From Paraconexibacter antarcticus (lineage in GTDB: Bacteria > Actinomycetota > Thermoleophilia > Solirubrobacterales > Solirubrobacteraceae): DNA of 64,000 nt. The position numbers and the translations under genes were made by a program. The notes beneath the pieces were generated by a model. That model made no database searches and was not told where the DNA came from. It saw only the letters and a list, made by a program, of their open reading frames with translations. The DNA lies in NCBI RefSeq assembly GCF_024220175.1, contig NZ_CP098502.1, positions 4,654,514 through 4,718,513 of the forward strand, read 5' to 3'. Of the stretch, positions 40,433 to 49,043 are shown in pieces; positions within the stretch are counted from its first letter, which is position 1, and every line of letters starts with the position of its first letter.

Positions 40433-41381
40433 GCGGGGCCGCGCGCCCCGGAGCCCGGGTCGCAGCCTGGCCCCGGCCAGCCCTAGCTCTGACGGCGGCG
40501 CGCCACGGCGCGTGCAGCCGCAGCGCGCTCAGGATCGCCCGCGTCGCCGGCGAGCGGTTGAGCGTGATGAAGTGGATGCCGGGGGCGCCGCCGGCGAGGA
40601 GCTCGGCGCACTGCAGCGTCGCGTAGCTCACGCCGAACTCCGCGACCGCCTCCGGATCGCCCCGGCGCGCCTCGAGCTCGCGCTCGAGCCCGGGCGGGAG
40701 CGAGGCCGCCGACAGCTGCGTCATCCGCTTGACGCCGTCGATGTTCGTGATCGGCATGACGCCCGGGATGATCGGCACGTCGACCCCGGCCGCCCGCGCG
40801 CGGTCCACGAAGTCGAAGTAGTGCGCGTTGTCGAAGAAGATCTGGGTGATGAGGAACTTCATGCCCGCGTCGACCTTCGCCTTCAGGAAGCGGATGTCGT
40901 CCTCGGGCGAGGTCGCGTGGATGTGCGTCTCGGGGAAGGCCGCGCCGCCGATGACGAACTCGGGGTACTCGGCGCGCAGCAGCTCGACGAGCTCGCGCGA
41001 GTACTCGAGGCCGCCGTCGGTCTTCGTCCACCGCTCCTGGCCGGCCGGCGGGTCCCCGCGCAGGGCGAGGACGTTCTCGATGCCCGCGTCGCGCATCTGG
41101 TCGAGCGTCGCCCGCAGCTCGTCGGTCGTCGCGTTGACGCAGGTGAAGTGCGCCATCGCCTCGATGCCGAAGTCGCGCTTGAGGCCCTTGACGATGTCGA
41201 TCGTCCGCTCGCGGGTGGTGCCGCCGGCCCCGTAGGTCACGGAGACGTAGTCGGGCGCGAGCGGCTCGAGCTCGCGCAGGGCGCGCTGCAGGTTCTCCTC
41301 GCCCTCCGGCGTCTTGGGCGGGAAGAACTCGAAGGAGAAGAGCGGATCGTCGCTCCGGGCCAGGATCTCGTCGATGCGCAT
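40413..41381 (-). CDS. metF: 5,10-methylenetetrahydrofolate reductase
   Basis: 322 aa. Typical MetF motifs: FSFEFFPPKTPEGEENL, VSVTYGAGG, FTCVNATTDEL, LALRGDPPAG and FLITQIFFDN. The flavoprotein reduces methylene-THF to methyl-THF for methionine synthesis. Homologue-like sequence ends near SPATRAILSALRL; about 35 basic residues follow, overlapping the convergent gene. ATG 41381 has TAGGGT 9 nt upstream. Confidence 0.93.
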   Translation of the reverse strand: MRIDEILARSDDPLFSFEFFPPKTPEGEENLQRALRELEPLAPDYVSVTYGAGGTTRERTIDIVKGLKRDFGIEAMAHFTCVNATTDELRATLDQMRDAGIENVLALRGDPPAGQERWTKTDGGLEYSRELVELLRAEYPEFVIGGAAFPETHIHATSPEDDIRFLKAKVDAGMKFLITQIFFDNAHYFDFVDRARAAGVDVPIIPGVMPITNIDGVKRMTQLSAASLPPGLERELEARRGDPEAVAEFGVSYATLQCAELLAGGAPGIHFITLNRSPATRAILSALRLHAPWRAAVRARAGRGQAATRAPGRAAPPTPRRR

Positions 41382-41390
41382 CGCCGGCAA

Positions 41391-41408
41391 ACCCTAACAC
41401 GATCGTGT
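41391..41408 (-). promoter_or_regulatory. metF promoter with adjoining 12-bp palindrome
   Basis: TAGGGT (41396-41391, minus strand) is 9 nt before ATG 41381. Immediately upstream is the palindrome ACACGATCGTGT (41397-41408), a candidate operator in the -10/-35 spacer. Confidence 0.45.
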
Positions 41409-41433
41409 CAAGGTTCGGCGGGCCGACGGCGCG

Positions 41434-42435
41434 TCAGGCCGCCGTCCAGCGGGTGACGTCCTCGTCGTCCACCGCCCGGGTGGCGCGGCCGAGCGCCTCG
41501 AGGTGCTCGAGGTAGCAGCGCGTCTCGGCCATCCACCAGCTCGCGTTCGAGAGGTTGATCGCCTCGTCGTGCACCCGCGCGACCATCTCGAAGGCCGTCA
41601 GCGGCCCGTCCTGCAGCTGGCGGTGGTGGCGCTCGACCTGCTCGGCGACGAGCCTGCGGTTCGCGTCGATGTGGGCCTCCACGTCGGTGAAGGTGCGGCC
41701 GTGCCCGGAGAGGCAGAGGCGGACGTCGAGCGCCTCGACCTTGTCGAGCGAGGCGAGGAACTCGCCGACGGGGTCGGGCGACCAGCCGTGCTCGAAGTAG
41801 ATGCTCACGCGGCCGAGGAGGTGGTCGCCGCTGATGAGCAGCCGTCGCTCGGGCTGGTGCAGGCAGACGTGCGACGGCGCGTGGCCCGGCGTCTCCACGA
41901 CGTCGAGCACCCCGAGGTCGGTCTCGATGCGCACGCCGTCGACGAGCTCGCGGTCGGGCAGCACGATCCCGGCCACGCCCGTCTCGCGGTCCTTCGCCGC
42001 CTCCTCGTAGGCGGCGAGCGGCTCGGCCGGCACCCCGGACTGGCGCGCGATCTCGATGCGCCGCGACAGCGCGGCCTCCTGGTCTGACCCGAACTGGGTC
42101 TGGTGCTGGTGGTGCGGGCTCATCCACAGCTCGCAGCCCGCCCGCTCGACGATCGTCGCCGCCTGGCCGTAGTGGTCGGAGTGCGCGTGGGTGACGACGA
42201 GCAGCCGCACGTGCTCGAGGCGGAGGTTGACCTGCTTCAGCGCCCGCTCGAGCTGGGCCATGGAGCCCGGGCCGTGCATGCCGGTGTCGAAGAGGACGAT
42301 CCCGTCGCCGCGCGCGACGGCCCACGCGTTGCAGTGGGGGACGCCGGGCCAGGGCAGCGGGAGGCGGAGGCGCCAGACGCCGGGGAGCACGCGCTCACCC
42401 CGGCCGACCTCGCGCTTGTGGGCGGGGGCAGTCAT
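41434..42435 (-). CDS. metallo-beta-lactamase-fold hydrolase
   Basis: 333 aa. Zinc motif THAHSDHYG with His83, His85, Asp87 and His88; further ligands in ETPGHAPSHV, SGDHLLG and LSGHGRTF. The C-terminal helical part (from about 240) resembles the LACTB2/RBD-type MBL hydrolases. Thioester, lactone or RNA substrates are all possible in this fold. TAGACT lies 9 nt before ATG 42435. Confidence 0.88.
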   Translation of the reverse strand: MTAPAHKREVGRGERVLPGVWRLRLPLPWPGVPHCNAWAVARGDGIVLFDTGMHGPGSMAQLERALKQVNLRLEHVRLLVVTHAHSDHYGQAATIVERAGCELWMSPHHQHQTQFGSDQEAALSRRIEIARQSGVPAEPLAAYEEAAKDRETGVAGIVLPDRELVDGVRIETDLGVLDVVETPGHAPSHVCLHQPERRLLISGDHLLGRVSIYFEHGWSPDPVGEFLASLDKVEALDVRLCLSGHGRTFTDVEAHIDANRRLVAEQVERHHRQLQDGPLTAFEMVARVHDEAINLSNASWWMAETRCYLEHLEALGRATRAVDDEDVTRWTAA

Positions 42436-42444
42436 CGGCCTCGG

Positions 42445-42450
42445 AGTCTA
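42445..42450 (-). promoter_or_regulatory. -10 hexamer of the MBL hydrolase (leaderless type)
   Basis: TAGACT on the minus strand, 9 nt before ATG 42435. Confidence 0.4.
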
Positions 42451-42512
42451 TGAGCGCGGGGACCTCGCGCGGGGGCGCGGCGCCTGCGGCGGGCGGCGCG
42501 GCGGCGCCGGGA

Positions 42513-42518
42513 TACGAT
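42513..42518 (+). promoter_or_regulatory. -10 hexamer of the SnoaL-MBL gene
   Basis: TACGAT, 7 nt before ATG 42526. It overlaps the alternative upstream ATG (42517), so it favours 42526 as the start. Confidence 0.45.
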
Positions 42519-42525
42519 GGGCGCC

Positions 42526-43731
42526 ATGGCCGCCACCCCCGCCGCTGTCGCCAAGGCGTACTTCGCCGCCGTCACCGCCCGTGACGTCGACGCGATGGTC
42601 GCCTGCTGGGCCCCAGGAGGCCGCGAGCACATCCGCGGCCAGGTCGACACGACCGCCCCCGAGGGGGTCCGCGCGTACTTCACCGAGCTGTTCGCGGCGA
42701 TCCCGGACTTCACGTTCGCCGTCCTCTCGACGACGTCGGGCAAGGACCGGGCCGTCGTCCGCTGGCGCGCGACCGGCACGTTCACGGGCGCCGACCTCGC
42801 CGGCCTCGTGGCGACCGGGGCGTCGGTCGACATCGAGGGCATCGACGAGCTCACCGTCCGCGACGGCCTCATCGTCGAGAACAACGCCTTCAGCGACGGC
42901 ATGACCTTCGCCCGCCAGCTCGGGGTCCTTCCGCCCGCCGGGTCCAAGGCCGACACCCGCATGCTCGCCGCCTTCAACGCGAAGACGAAGATGGGCCGGC
43001 GGGTCGCCGCCGCGCAGACCGCCGCCCCCGAGCAGGTCGCCGACGGCGTGTGGATCGTCCGCGGCGGCTTCCCGATGAAGACGATGAACGTGTACCTCGT
43101 GCGGGACGGGGACGGCGTGCTTGCCTTCGACGCCGGGATCAAGGCGATGACGCACGGGATCGCCGAGGCGGCCCGCGCGCTCGGCGGCCTCACGCGCGTC
43201 GTCCTCGGCCACGGCCACCAGGACCACCGCGGCGCCGCACCCGGGCTCGGCGCCCCCGTCCACTGCCACCCGGCCGACGTGGCGATCACCGAGGGGGACG
43301 GCGGGTTCGCGGGCTTCCACCTCGACCGGCTCCACGCGCTCGGCCGGGCGGTCTACCCGGCGCTGCTGCACCACTGGGACGGCGGCCCCACCCCGGTCAC
43401 CGGCACCGTGCAGGAGGGCGACGACGTCGCGGGCTTCCGCGTCGTCCACCTGCCCGGCCATGCGGACGGCCTCATCGCGCTGTACCGCGAGTCCGACGGC
43501 GTCGCGCTGACGAGCGACTGCTTCTACACGATCGACCCGACCACGGGACGTCGAACCCACCCACCCACGGCCCGCGTCCCCCACGCCGCCTTCAACCTCG
43601 ACACCGAGCAGGCGCGCCAGTCGATCCTCAAGCTCGCGGACATCGGCCCGTCGGTCGCCTGGCCGGGCCACGCCGAGCCGGTCACCGGCGACGTCGCCGG
43701 CCAGCTCCGGCGCGCCGCGCAGGCGGTCTAG
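42526..43731 (+). CDS. SnoaL/NTF2-like domain fused to a metallo-beta-lactamase-fold domain
   Basis: 401 aa. Residues 1-130 form a SnoaL-type NTF2-like domain (VAKAYFAAVTARDVDAMVAC ... IEGIDELTVRDGLIVENNAF). Residues about 170-400 are an MBL domain with GHGHQDHRG (His229, His231, Asp233, His234), HLPGHADG, TSDCF and WPGHAEPV. The two domain types are common separately; the fusion is unusual and suggests an NTF2 pocket that presents a small substrate to the hydrolase. Followed 3 bp later by an uncharacterised gene. Confidence 0.85.
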   Translation: MAATPAAVAKAYFAAVTARDVDAMVACWAPGGREHIRGQVDTTAPEGVRAYFTELFAAIPDFTFAVLSTTSGKDRAVVRWRATGTFTGADLAGLVATGASVDIEGIDELTVRDGLIVENNAFSDGMTFARQLGVLPPAGSKADTRMLAAFNAKTKMGRRVAAAQTAAPEQVADGVWIVRGGFPMKTMNVYLVRDGDGVLAFDAGIKAMTHGIAEAARALGGLTRVVLGHGHQDHRGAAPGLGAPVHCHPADVAITEGDGGFAGFHLDRLHALGRAVYPALLHHWDGGPTPVTGTVQEGDDVAGFRVVHLPGHADGLIALYRESDGVALTSDCFYTIDPTTGRRTHPPTARVPHAAFNLDTEQARQSILKLADIGPSVAWPGHAEPVTGDVAGQLRRAAQAV

Positions 43732-43734
43732 CCG

Positions 43735-44199
43735 GTGGGCAAGCGCGCCCGGCGCCGCGGGAAGGCGGGCGGCTCCCCGGCCGCGCCGGGCGGGCCGTCC
43801 TCGTTCGCCGACCTCGGCCTGGACCTCGACCTCGACCTCGACGTCGGGGCGACCGACGCGGGCGTCCCCGGCCCGACGGTGGACGCCGAGCTCACCGGCG
43901 ACCTCGGCGTCCTGACGCTGAAGACCGCGATGAGCCCCGGCACGCGCACCGAGTACGCCGCCGTGCGCCGGGGCGAGCGCTCCTCCCCGTCCGCCGCCCG
44001 TGAGGACGCCTGGCACCGGGCGGTCGAGTTCCTCTACGAGCGGCTCGTCGTCGGCTGGGCCGTCGCGGGCGTCCCGACGACCGGCCAGAAGGCGCTGCTG
44101 CAGCGGCTCCGGGTCGCCACCCCCGCCGAGCGATCCGCGATCCGCGACGCCCTCCGCGCGCACCTCGCCGTCCACCTGCCCGACGTCGAGGCGCCGTGA
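43735..44199 (+). CDS. hypothetical protein, downstream of the SnoaL-MBL gene
   Basis: 154 aa, GTG start 3 bp after the preceding stop, so co-transcribed. Basic N-terminus, then a low-complexity LGLDLDLDLDV segment and a helical C-terminal half (AWHRAVEFLYERLVVGWAVA, LLQRLRVATPAERSAIRDAL). No family recognised. Confidence 0.6.
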   Translation: MGKRARRRGKAGGSPAAPGGPSSFADLGLDLDLDLDVGATDAGVPGPTVDAELTGDLGVLTLKTAMSPGTRTEYAAVRRGERSSPSAAREDAWHRAVEFLYERLVVGWAVAGVPTTGQKALLQRLRVATPAERSAIRDALRAHLAVHLPDVEAP

Positions 44200-44257
44200 G
44201 CGCCGCCGTCGCGGTCCCCACCGCCGTCCCTGAACCCGCCCCGAGGAGCCCTGCCCC

Positions 44258-45433
44258 ATGAGCACCGCGACCACCCGCGCCACGATCTCGGTCCCCGACC
44301 GGCTGCTGCTCGGCTCCGGGCCCTCGCCGGTCCCGCGGCGGATCCTCGAGGCGCTGGCCCAGCCGACCATCGGCCACCTCGACCCCGCGTTCGGCGCGCT
44401 CATGGACGACGTCGCCGCCGGCCTGCGCGCGACCTTCCGCACGAAGAACGCCGTCGCTATCCCCGTGAGCGGGACCGGCAGCGCGGGCATGGAGGCGATG
44501 GTCGCGAACCTCGTCCGCCCCGGCGACCGCGTCATCTGCGGGGTGCACGGCCTGTTCGGGGAGCGGATGGCCGACGAGCTCACGCGGCACGGCGCCGAGG
44601 TCGTCCGCGTCGAGGCCGAGTGGGGCCGCGCGATCCCGACCGAGCGACTGCTCGAGGCCGCCGCCGAGCCGTTCGCGGCGATGTTCGTCGTCCACGGCGA
44701 GACCTCGACCGGGGTCGCGCAGCCGCTCGACGGGCTCGCGGACGCCTGCCGCGACAAGGACGCGCTGCTGCTCGTCGACTGCGTCACCTCGCTCGCGGGC
44801 CACCCGCTCGACCTCGACGCCTCCGGGGTCGACGCCGCCTTCAGCGGGACGCAGAAGTGCCTCAACGCCCCGCCCGGCCTCGCGCCGCTGACGGTCGGCG
44901 AGCGTGCGCTCGGACGGGTGAAGGACGGCCGCGTGCCGTCGTGGTACTTCGACCTCTCGCTCGTCCTCGGCTACTGGCTCAAGGAGGACGGTGCGCCCCG
45001 GGCCTACCACCACACCGCGCCGATCAACCTCGTCTACGCGCTCGCCGAGGCGCTCGCGATCGTCGCCGAGGAGGGGCTGGAGGCCCGCTGGAACCGCCAC
45101 GCCGTGGCTCACGACGCGCTCCGCGACGCGCTCGCGGTCCTCGGGCTCGAGCGCCTCGCGCCCGAGGGCGAGCAGCTCCACCCGCTGCTCGCGGTGCGGC
45201 TGCTCGACGGGGTCGAGGACGCGAAGGTCCGCGGCCCCCTGCTCACCGAGGACGGCATCGAGATCTCCGGCGGCCTCGGGCCGCTCGCCGGCCGCACCTG
45301 GCGCATCGGGGTCATGGGCGAGGGCGCCCGCCTCGAGCCGCAGGAACGCCTCGTCCGCGCCCTCGGCGCGCGGCTCGGCGGCGACGTCGACGGCGCGGTG
45401 GGCGCGCTGAAGGCCGGCTGGGCGGCGGCGTGA
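44258..45433 (+). CDS. class V aminotransferase (alanine-glyoxylate aminotransferase-like)
   Basis: 391 aa, PLP-dependent. The Schiff-base lysine is in FSGTQKCLNAPPG; VSGTGSAGMEA and VVHGETSTGV, then LLLVDCVTSLAG, are typical of the AGXT/PucG group. It likely transfers an amino group to glyoxylate, from alanine, serine or a ureide. Shine-Dalgarno GAGGAG lies 9 nt before ATG. Its stop overlaps the aminopeptidase start (GTGA). Confidence 0.9.
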   Translation: MSTATTRATISVPDRLLLGSGPSPVPRRILEALAQPTIGHLDPAFGALMDDVAAGLRATFRTKNAVAIPVSGTGSAGMEAMVANLVRPGDRVICGVHGLFGERMADELTRHGAEVVRVEAEWGRAIPTERLLEAAAEPFAAMFVVHGETSTGVAQPLDGLADACRDKDALLLVDCVTSLAGHPLDLDASGVDAAFSGTQKCLNAPPGLAPLTVGERALGRVKDGRVPSWYFDLSLVLGYWLKEDGAPRAYHHTAPINLVYALAEALAIVAEEGLEARWNRHAVAHDALRDALAVLGLERLAPEGEQLHPLLAVRLLDGVEDAKVRGPLLTEDGIEISGGLGPLAGRTWRIGVMGEGARLEPQERLVRALGARLGGDVDGAVGALKAGWAAA

Positions 45434-46551
45434 CGACCGAGGCCGAGCTCCCCCACGACGTGCTGCCGCCGACGCCGGACCCGGCGGCGATGGCCGACCT
45501 CCTCGCCGGGTACTGCCTCGACGTCCAGCACGGCCAGTCCGTCCTCATCCGCTCGACGACGCTCGCCGCGCCGCTCCTGCTCGAGCTGCAGCGCGCCGTG
45601 CTGCAGCGCAGCGCGTGGCCGATCCTCCGCGTCGAGCTGCCCGGCCAGACGCGCGGCTACTACGAGCACGCCCAGGACTGGATGCTCGACGAGTTCCCCG
45701 ACGTCACGCTCGCCGAGGCGAAGAAGTGCCACGCCCAGCTCGGCATCCAGGCGCCGGACGACGTCCACGCCCTCGCCGGGGTGGACCCGCGGCGCCTCGC
45801 CCGCGCCCAGATCGCCCGCCGCCCGCTGCGCGAGTGGACGATGAAGAAGCGCTGGTGCTCGACCCTGTGGCCGACGCCCGCGGGTGCCGCCCACGCCGGC
45901 ATGTCGCTCGAGGAGTTCGAGCGCTTCGTGTCCGCCGCCCAGTTCCTCGACCGGCCGGCGGGTGCCCAGGCGGCGTGGGGCGAGCTCGGCCGCTTCCAGG
46001 CGGACCTCATCGAGCGGCTCAAGGGCGCCCGCGAGCTGCGGATCGAGGCGCCGGGGACGGACCTGCGGCTCGACGTCCGCAAGCGGACGTGGGTGAACTC
46101 GGACGGCAGGCGCAACATGCCCTCCGGCGAGGTCTTCACCGGCCCGCTCGAGACGAGCGCGAACGGCCGCATCCGCTACACGATCCCGTCCTCGCCGTCG
46201 GGGGTCGACGTGCAGGGCGTCGAGCTCGAGTTCAAGGATGGCGTCGTCGTCCACGCCCAGGCGGAGGTCGGCGACGACTACCTGCAGCAGGTCCTGCAGA
46301 CCGACGAGGGCGCGCGCCGCGTCGGCGAGGTCGGCATCGGCACGAACTTCGGCATCACCCGCCCGATCGGCGCGATCCTCTTCGACGAGAAGATCGGCGG
46401 GACCGTCCACGTCGCCCTCGGCCGCTCCTACCCCGAGACGGGCGGCCGGAACGAGTCCGCGGTGCACTGGGACATGATCTGCGACCTGCGCGGCGGCGGC
46501 CGCCTGACCGCCGACGGCGTCGTGATCCAGGAGGACGGGCGCTTCGTCTGA
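45430..46551 (+). CDS. M29-family aminopeptidase
   Basis: 373 aa. GTG start overlapping the aminotransferase stop. The M29 (AmpS/PepS/aminopeptidase T) cocatalytic metal ligands are in MPSGEVFTGPLE, EDRGVG-equivalent VGEVGIGTN, GTVHVALGRSYPETGG and AVHWDMICDL. The enzyme cleaves N-terminal residues from peptides in the cytoplasm. Coupling to the aminotransferase suggests a joint role in amino-acid recycling. Confidence 0.9.
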   Translation: MTTEAELPHDVLPPTPDPAAMADLLAGYCLDVQHGQSVLIRSTTLAAPLLLELQRAVLQRSAWPILRVELPGQTRGYYEHAQDWMLDEFPDVTLAEAKKCHAQLGIQAPDDVHALAGVDPRRLARAQIARRPLREWTMKKRWCSTLWPTPAGAAHAGMSLEEFERFVSAAQFLDRPAGAQAAWGELGRFQADLIERLKGARELRIEAPGTDLRLDVRKRTWVNSDGRRNMPSGEVFTGPLETSANGRIRYTIPSSPSGVDVQGVELEFKDGVVVHAQAEVGDDYLQQVLQTDEGARRVGEVGIGTNFGITRPIGAILFDEKIGGTVHVALGRSYPETGGRNESAVHWDMICDLRGGGRLTADGVVIQEDGRFV

Positions 46552-46569
46552 GCGCCGGGCGCGCCGGCG

Positions 46570-47160
46570 TCAGCTCGCCGCGGGCGGCGGCGCGGTGACG
46601 ATGCGCAGGTCGGTCCCGTTCGGGTTGATCGTCGCCCGCCAGAGGGCGCCGCCCTGGCTGCCGTGCAGCCGCCAGCGCTGGCGGCCGGTCGCGCGGAGGA
46701 CCTCGAGGCGCAGCTCGTCGACGGTCACGGGCGGGTCGCCGCGGGCCGCGATCGCCCGGGCGATGACCGACAGGGCGTTCGGGTTCAGATAGGACGAGAG
46801 GAAGGACGGCGACCCGGGGCGGTGGCGCTGGACGGCGACCGTGCCGCTCGCGCCGACGATCGTCATGCCGGCGAGCCGCTCCGGGGTCGGGCGGGCCAGC
46901 AGCTGGCCGGCGATGTCGCGGAAGTGCGCGTCGTCGGGCATGAGGACGCCCCCGACCGCCTTGCGCCCGCCGGCGGTGGCGCCCTGGTCACCGGCGATCG
47001 TCACGGCGGCGGCGGTGACGACGGCGGCCCCGGCGACGAGCATCGCGATGACGAAGCCGCGCAGCAGCCAGCGCCGCCAGCCGGTCGTCATCTGCGGCGC
47101 CCCGGCGTGGGGGTCGTCCGCGATCTGACCCGTCCCTGGGATGTCCCCGACCGTGCTCAC
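46570..47160 (-). CDS. single-pass membrane protein of unknown function
   Basis: 196 aa, GTG start (ATG 23 codons in is an alternative). A membrane helix (WLLRGFVIAMLVAGAAVVTA, about 29-55) is followed by an external domain of about 130 aa. That domain contains a repeated GASGTVAVQRHRPG / SSYLNPNALSVIARAIAARG region. No family recognised. It is convergent with the aminopeptidase, with 18 bp between stops. Confidence 0.65.
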   Translation of the reverse strand: MSTVGDIPGTGQIADDPHAGAPQMTTGWRRWLLRGFVIAMLVAGAAVVTAAAVTIAGDQGATAGGRKAVGGVLMPDDAHFRDIAGQLLARPTPERLAGMTIVGASGTVAVQRHRPGSPSFLSSYLNPNALSVIARAIAARGDPPVTVDELRLEVLRATGRQRWRLHGSQGGALWRATINPNGTDLRIVTAPPPAAS

Positions 47161-47305
47161 CGTAGGAACCTGAGAGTACGCCCTGGACGGGCGGGATGTC
47201 TCACGTCGGCGGTGTCCGCTCGCACCGGAACTGCGTCAACGCGCCGCAGGAACGCTCAAGCGACGCGCCGCGTCTGCCGATAGCCCTCCTGTCGTCCCCC
47301 CCGCC

Positions 47306-48997
47306 ATGCCGTCCACCCCCCTCCTCCGTCTCCGCCGGCGCGTCCGCACGGCCCTGCTGCCCGTCGCGCTCGGCGCCGGCCTCGTCGCGCTCGCCGCACC
47401 CGCCGGCGCCTCGGCCGCGTTCCAGTGCGACGCGAGCGCGCTGCGGGGCTCGGTCCTCGGCGCGCCGGCCCTCGAGCCGGTCACCGCGAACCGCACCGGC
47501 ACCGTCTGCACGAGCCAGAGCGCCGGCGGCGCCGCCGCGGGCGCGGCCCTCTCGGCCCTGCCGCTCAACGCGAGCGTCCTCGGCGCGAGCACGTACGTCA
47601 CGCCGGCGGGGACCGCGAACGACAAGCAGGCCGTGCTCGCCCAGGGCGGCCTCGGCAGCCTCACCGTCAAGGCGCTGCCGACGCTCCCGATCGCGCTGCC
47701 GACCGCGACGATCCCGGCGAACCTGCAGTCGATCACGGTGCCCCTCGGCACCGTGACGAGCGCGCTCGGGATCAGCCCGCTCGTGCTCGCGCTCATCCCG
47801 GGTCTTCCGGCGAACCTCACCTTCGACCTCACCGCCGCGATCGACGGCATCCTGCCGAACGGGCAGCTGCCGAACGTCGACCTCTTCTCCGTCGGGGCGG
47901 CGACCGCCTACGCCGGCGCGAACTGCAGCGGCGGCCGGGCGCGGACCTTCGGCCTCGCCCAGACCGCGGACATCACCGTCCTCGGTCAGCAGTTGCCGAC
48001 CGAGGCGATCGTCGACCAGACGCTCGACCTCGACACGGGCAAGGCGATCCTCAGCTCGCTCGACGTCACGGAGATCCCGCTGCCGACCGGCCTCCCCGCC
48101 GCTCTGACGAGCCTGCTCAGCCCGCTGCTCTCGACGATCCAGACCGTCGTCCTCAAGCCGCTCGTCGTGGCCCTCCCGGACGTCCCGCTGCCCGTCGCGG
48201 TCGCCGAGGTGAAGCTCACGCCGAGCAGCCAGAGCACCTCCGCGACCGGCCGCCTCGTCCAGCAGGGCCCGCACCTGCAGGTCTCCGTCGCCGGACAGCG
48301 GATCGTCGACGTCGTCCTCGGCGAGGCGACGGTCAGCGCGAGCGGCGTCGACTGCACGGTCCCCGCCGCCGCCGCGCCCGTCGAGCCCGCCGTCCCCGAG
48401 AGCGCGGCCGACCTCGCGCTCGCGTGCACGAGCCGGCGCCTCGTCCTCGTCGACGTCCTGCAGAAGGGCAGGCGCGTGAAGCTCCTCGGCGCCGCCGATC
48501 GCAAGCTCGCCGGGCGCACCGTCGCCCTCCGCCTCGCCGCGACCGGACGGACCGTCGCGACCGCGAAGGTCGCGACGGACGGCAGCTTCAGCGCGACCGC
48601 CCCGCTGCCGCCGGCGAGGATCCGCGGCACGAACCGGGCCCGCTACCAGGCCGCCATCGGCCGCGAGAAGTCGCTCGATCTCAAACTCGCCCGGCGCATG
48701 GTCGTCTCCGCGGTGAGCGCGCGCGGCGGCAGGGTGACGATCGCCGGCCGCGTCATCCTCCCGCTCGCCAGCCCGCGGGCGAACATCACGCTCACCCGCC
48801 GCCTGTCCTGCCGGCGCAGCGAGGTCGTCAAGCGCTTCCGGCCCGCCGCGGACGGCACCTTCAAGGTGACGGTCGACGCGCCGGACGACGCGACCGCGGC
48901 GGTCTATCGCATGAGCACCGTCGTGCGCCGGACGACGCGGAGCCACACGACGTCCCCCACGTACACGCTCCCGCGTGGCGTGAACCTCACGCGCTGA
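47306..48997 (+). CDS. secreted beta-rich surface protein (choice-of-anchor P-like)
   Basis: 563 aa. A signal peptide (ALLPVALGAGLVALAAPAGASA) is followed by a roughly 320-residue region of strands with little Lys/Arg and two Cys pairs, resembling the actinobacterial 'choice-of-anchor P' family. The C-terminal part (from about 390) has two Ig/carboxypeptidase-regulatory-like domains with the line TVATAKVATDGSFSATAPL. It ends in a basic segment. It is probably exported and wall-associated; no enzymatic motif seen. Confidence 0.72.
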   Translation: MPSTPLLRLRRRVRTALLPVALGAGLVALAAPAGASAAFQCDASALRGSVLGAPALEPVTANRTGTVCTSQSAGGAAAGAALSALPLNASVLGASTYVTPAGTANDKQAVLAQGGLGSLTVKALPTLPIALPTATIPANLQSITVPLGTVTSALGISPLVLALIPGLPANLTFDLTAAIDGILPNGQLPNVDLFSVGAATAYAGANCSGGRARTFGLAQTADITVLGQQLPTEAIVDQTLDLDTGKAILSSLDVTEIPLPTGLPAALTSLLSPLLSTIQTVVLKPLVVALPDVPLPVAVAEVKLTPSSQSTSATGRLVQQGPHLQVSVAGQRIVDVVLGEATVSASGVDCTVPAAAAPVEPAVPESAADLALACTSRRLVLVDVLQKGRRVKLLGAADRKLAGRTVALRLAATGRTVATAKVATDGSFSATAPLPPARIRGTNRARYQAAIGREKSLDLKLARRMVVSAVSARGGRVTIAGRVILPLASPRANITLTRRLSCRRSEVVKRFRPAADGTFKVTVDAPDDATAAVYRMSTVVRRTTRSHTTSPTYTLPRGVNLTR

Positions 48998-49030
48998 CGG
49001 CAGAATCACAGGACGCGGCCGCGGCCTCGG

Positions 49031-49036
49031 TAGGTT
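49031..49036 (+). promoter_or_regulatory. -10 hexamer of pyk (leaderless type)
   Basis: TAGGTT, 7 nt before GTG 49044. Confidence 0.45.
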
Positions 49037-49043
49037 GCAGGCC

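Noticed and set aside
41397..41412. TTGACA upstream of metF as a -35 element
   Set aside because: It is only 9 bp from the TAGGGT hexamer, far too close for a -35/-10 pair.
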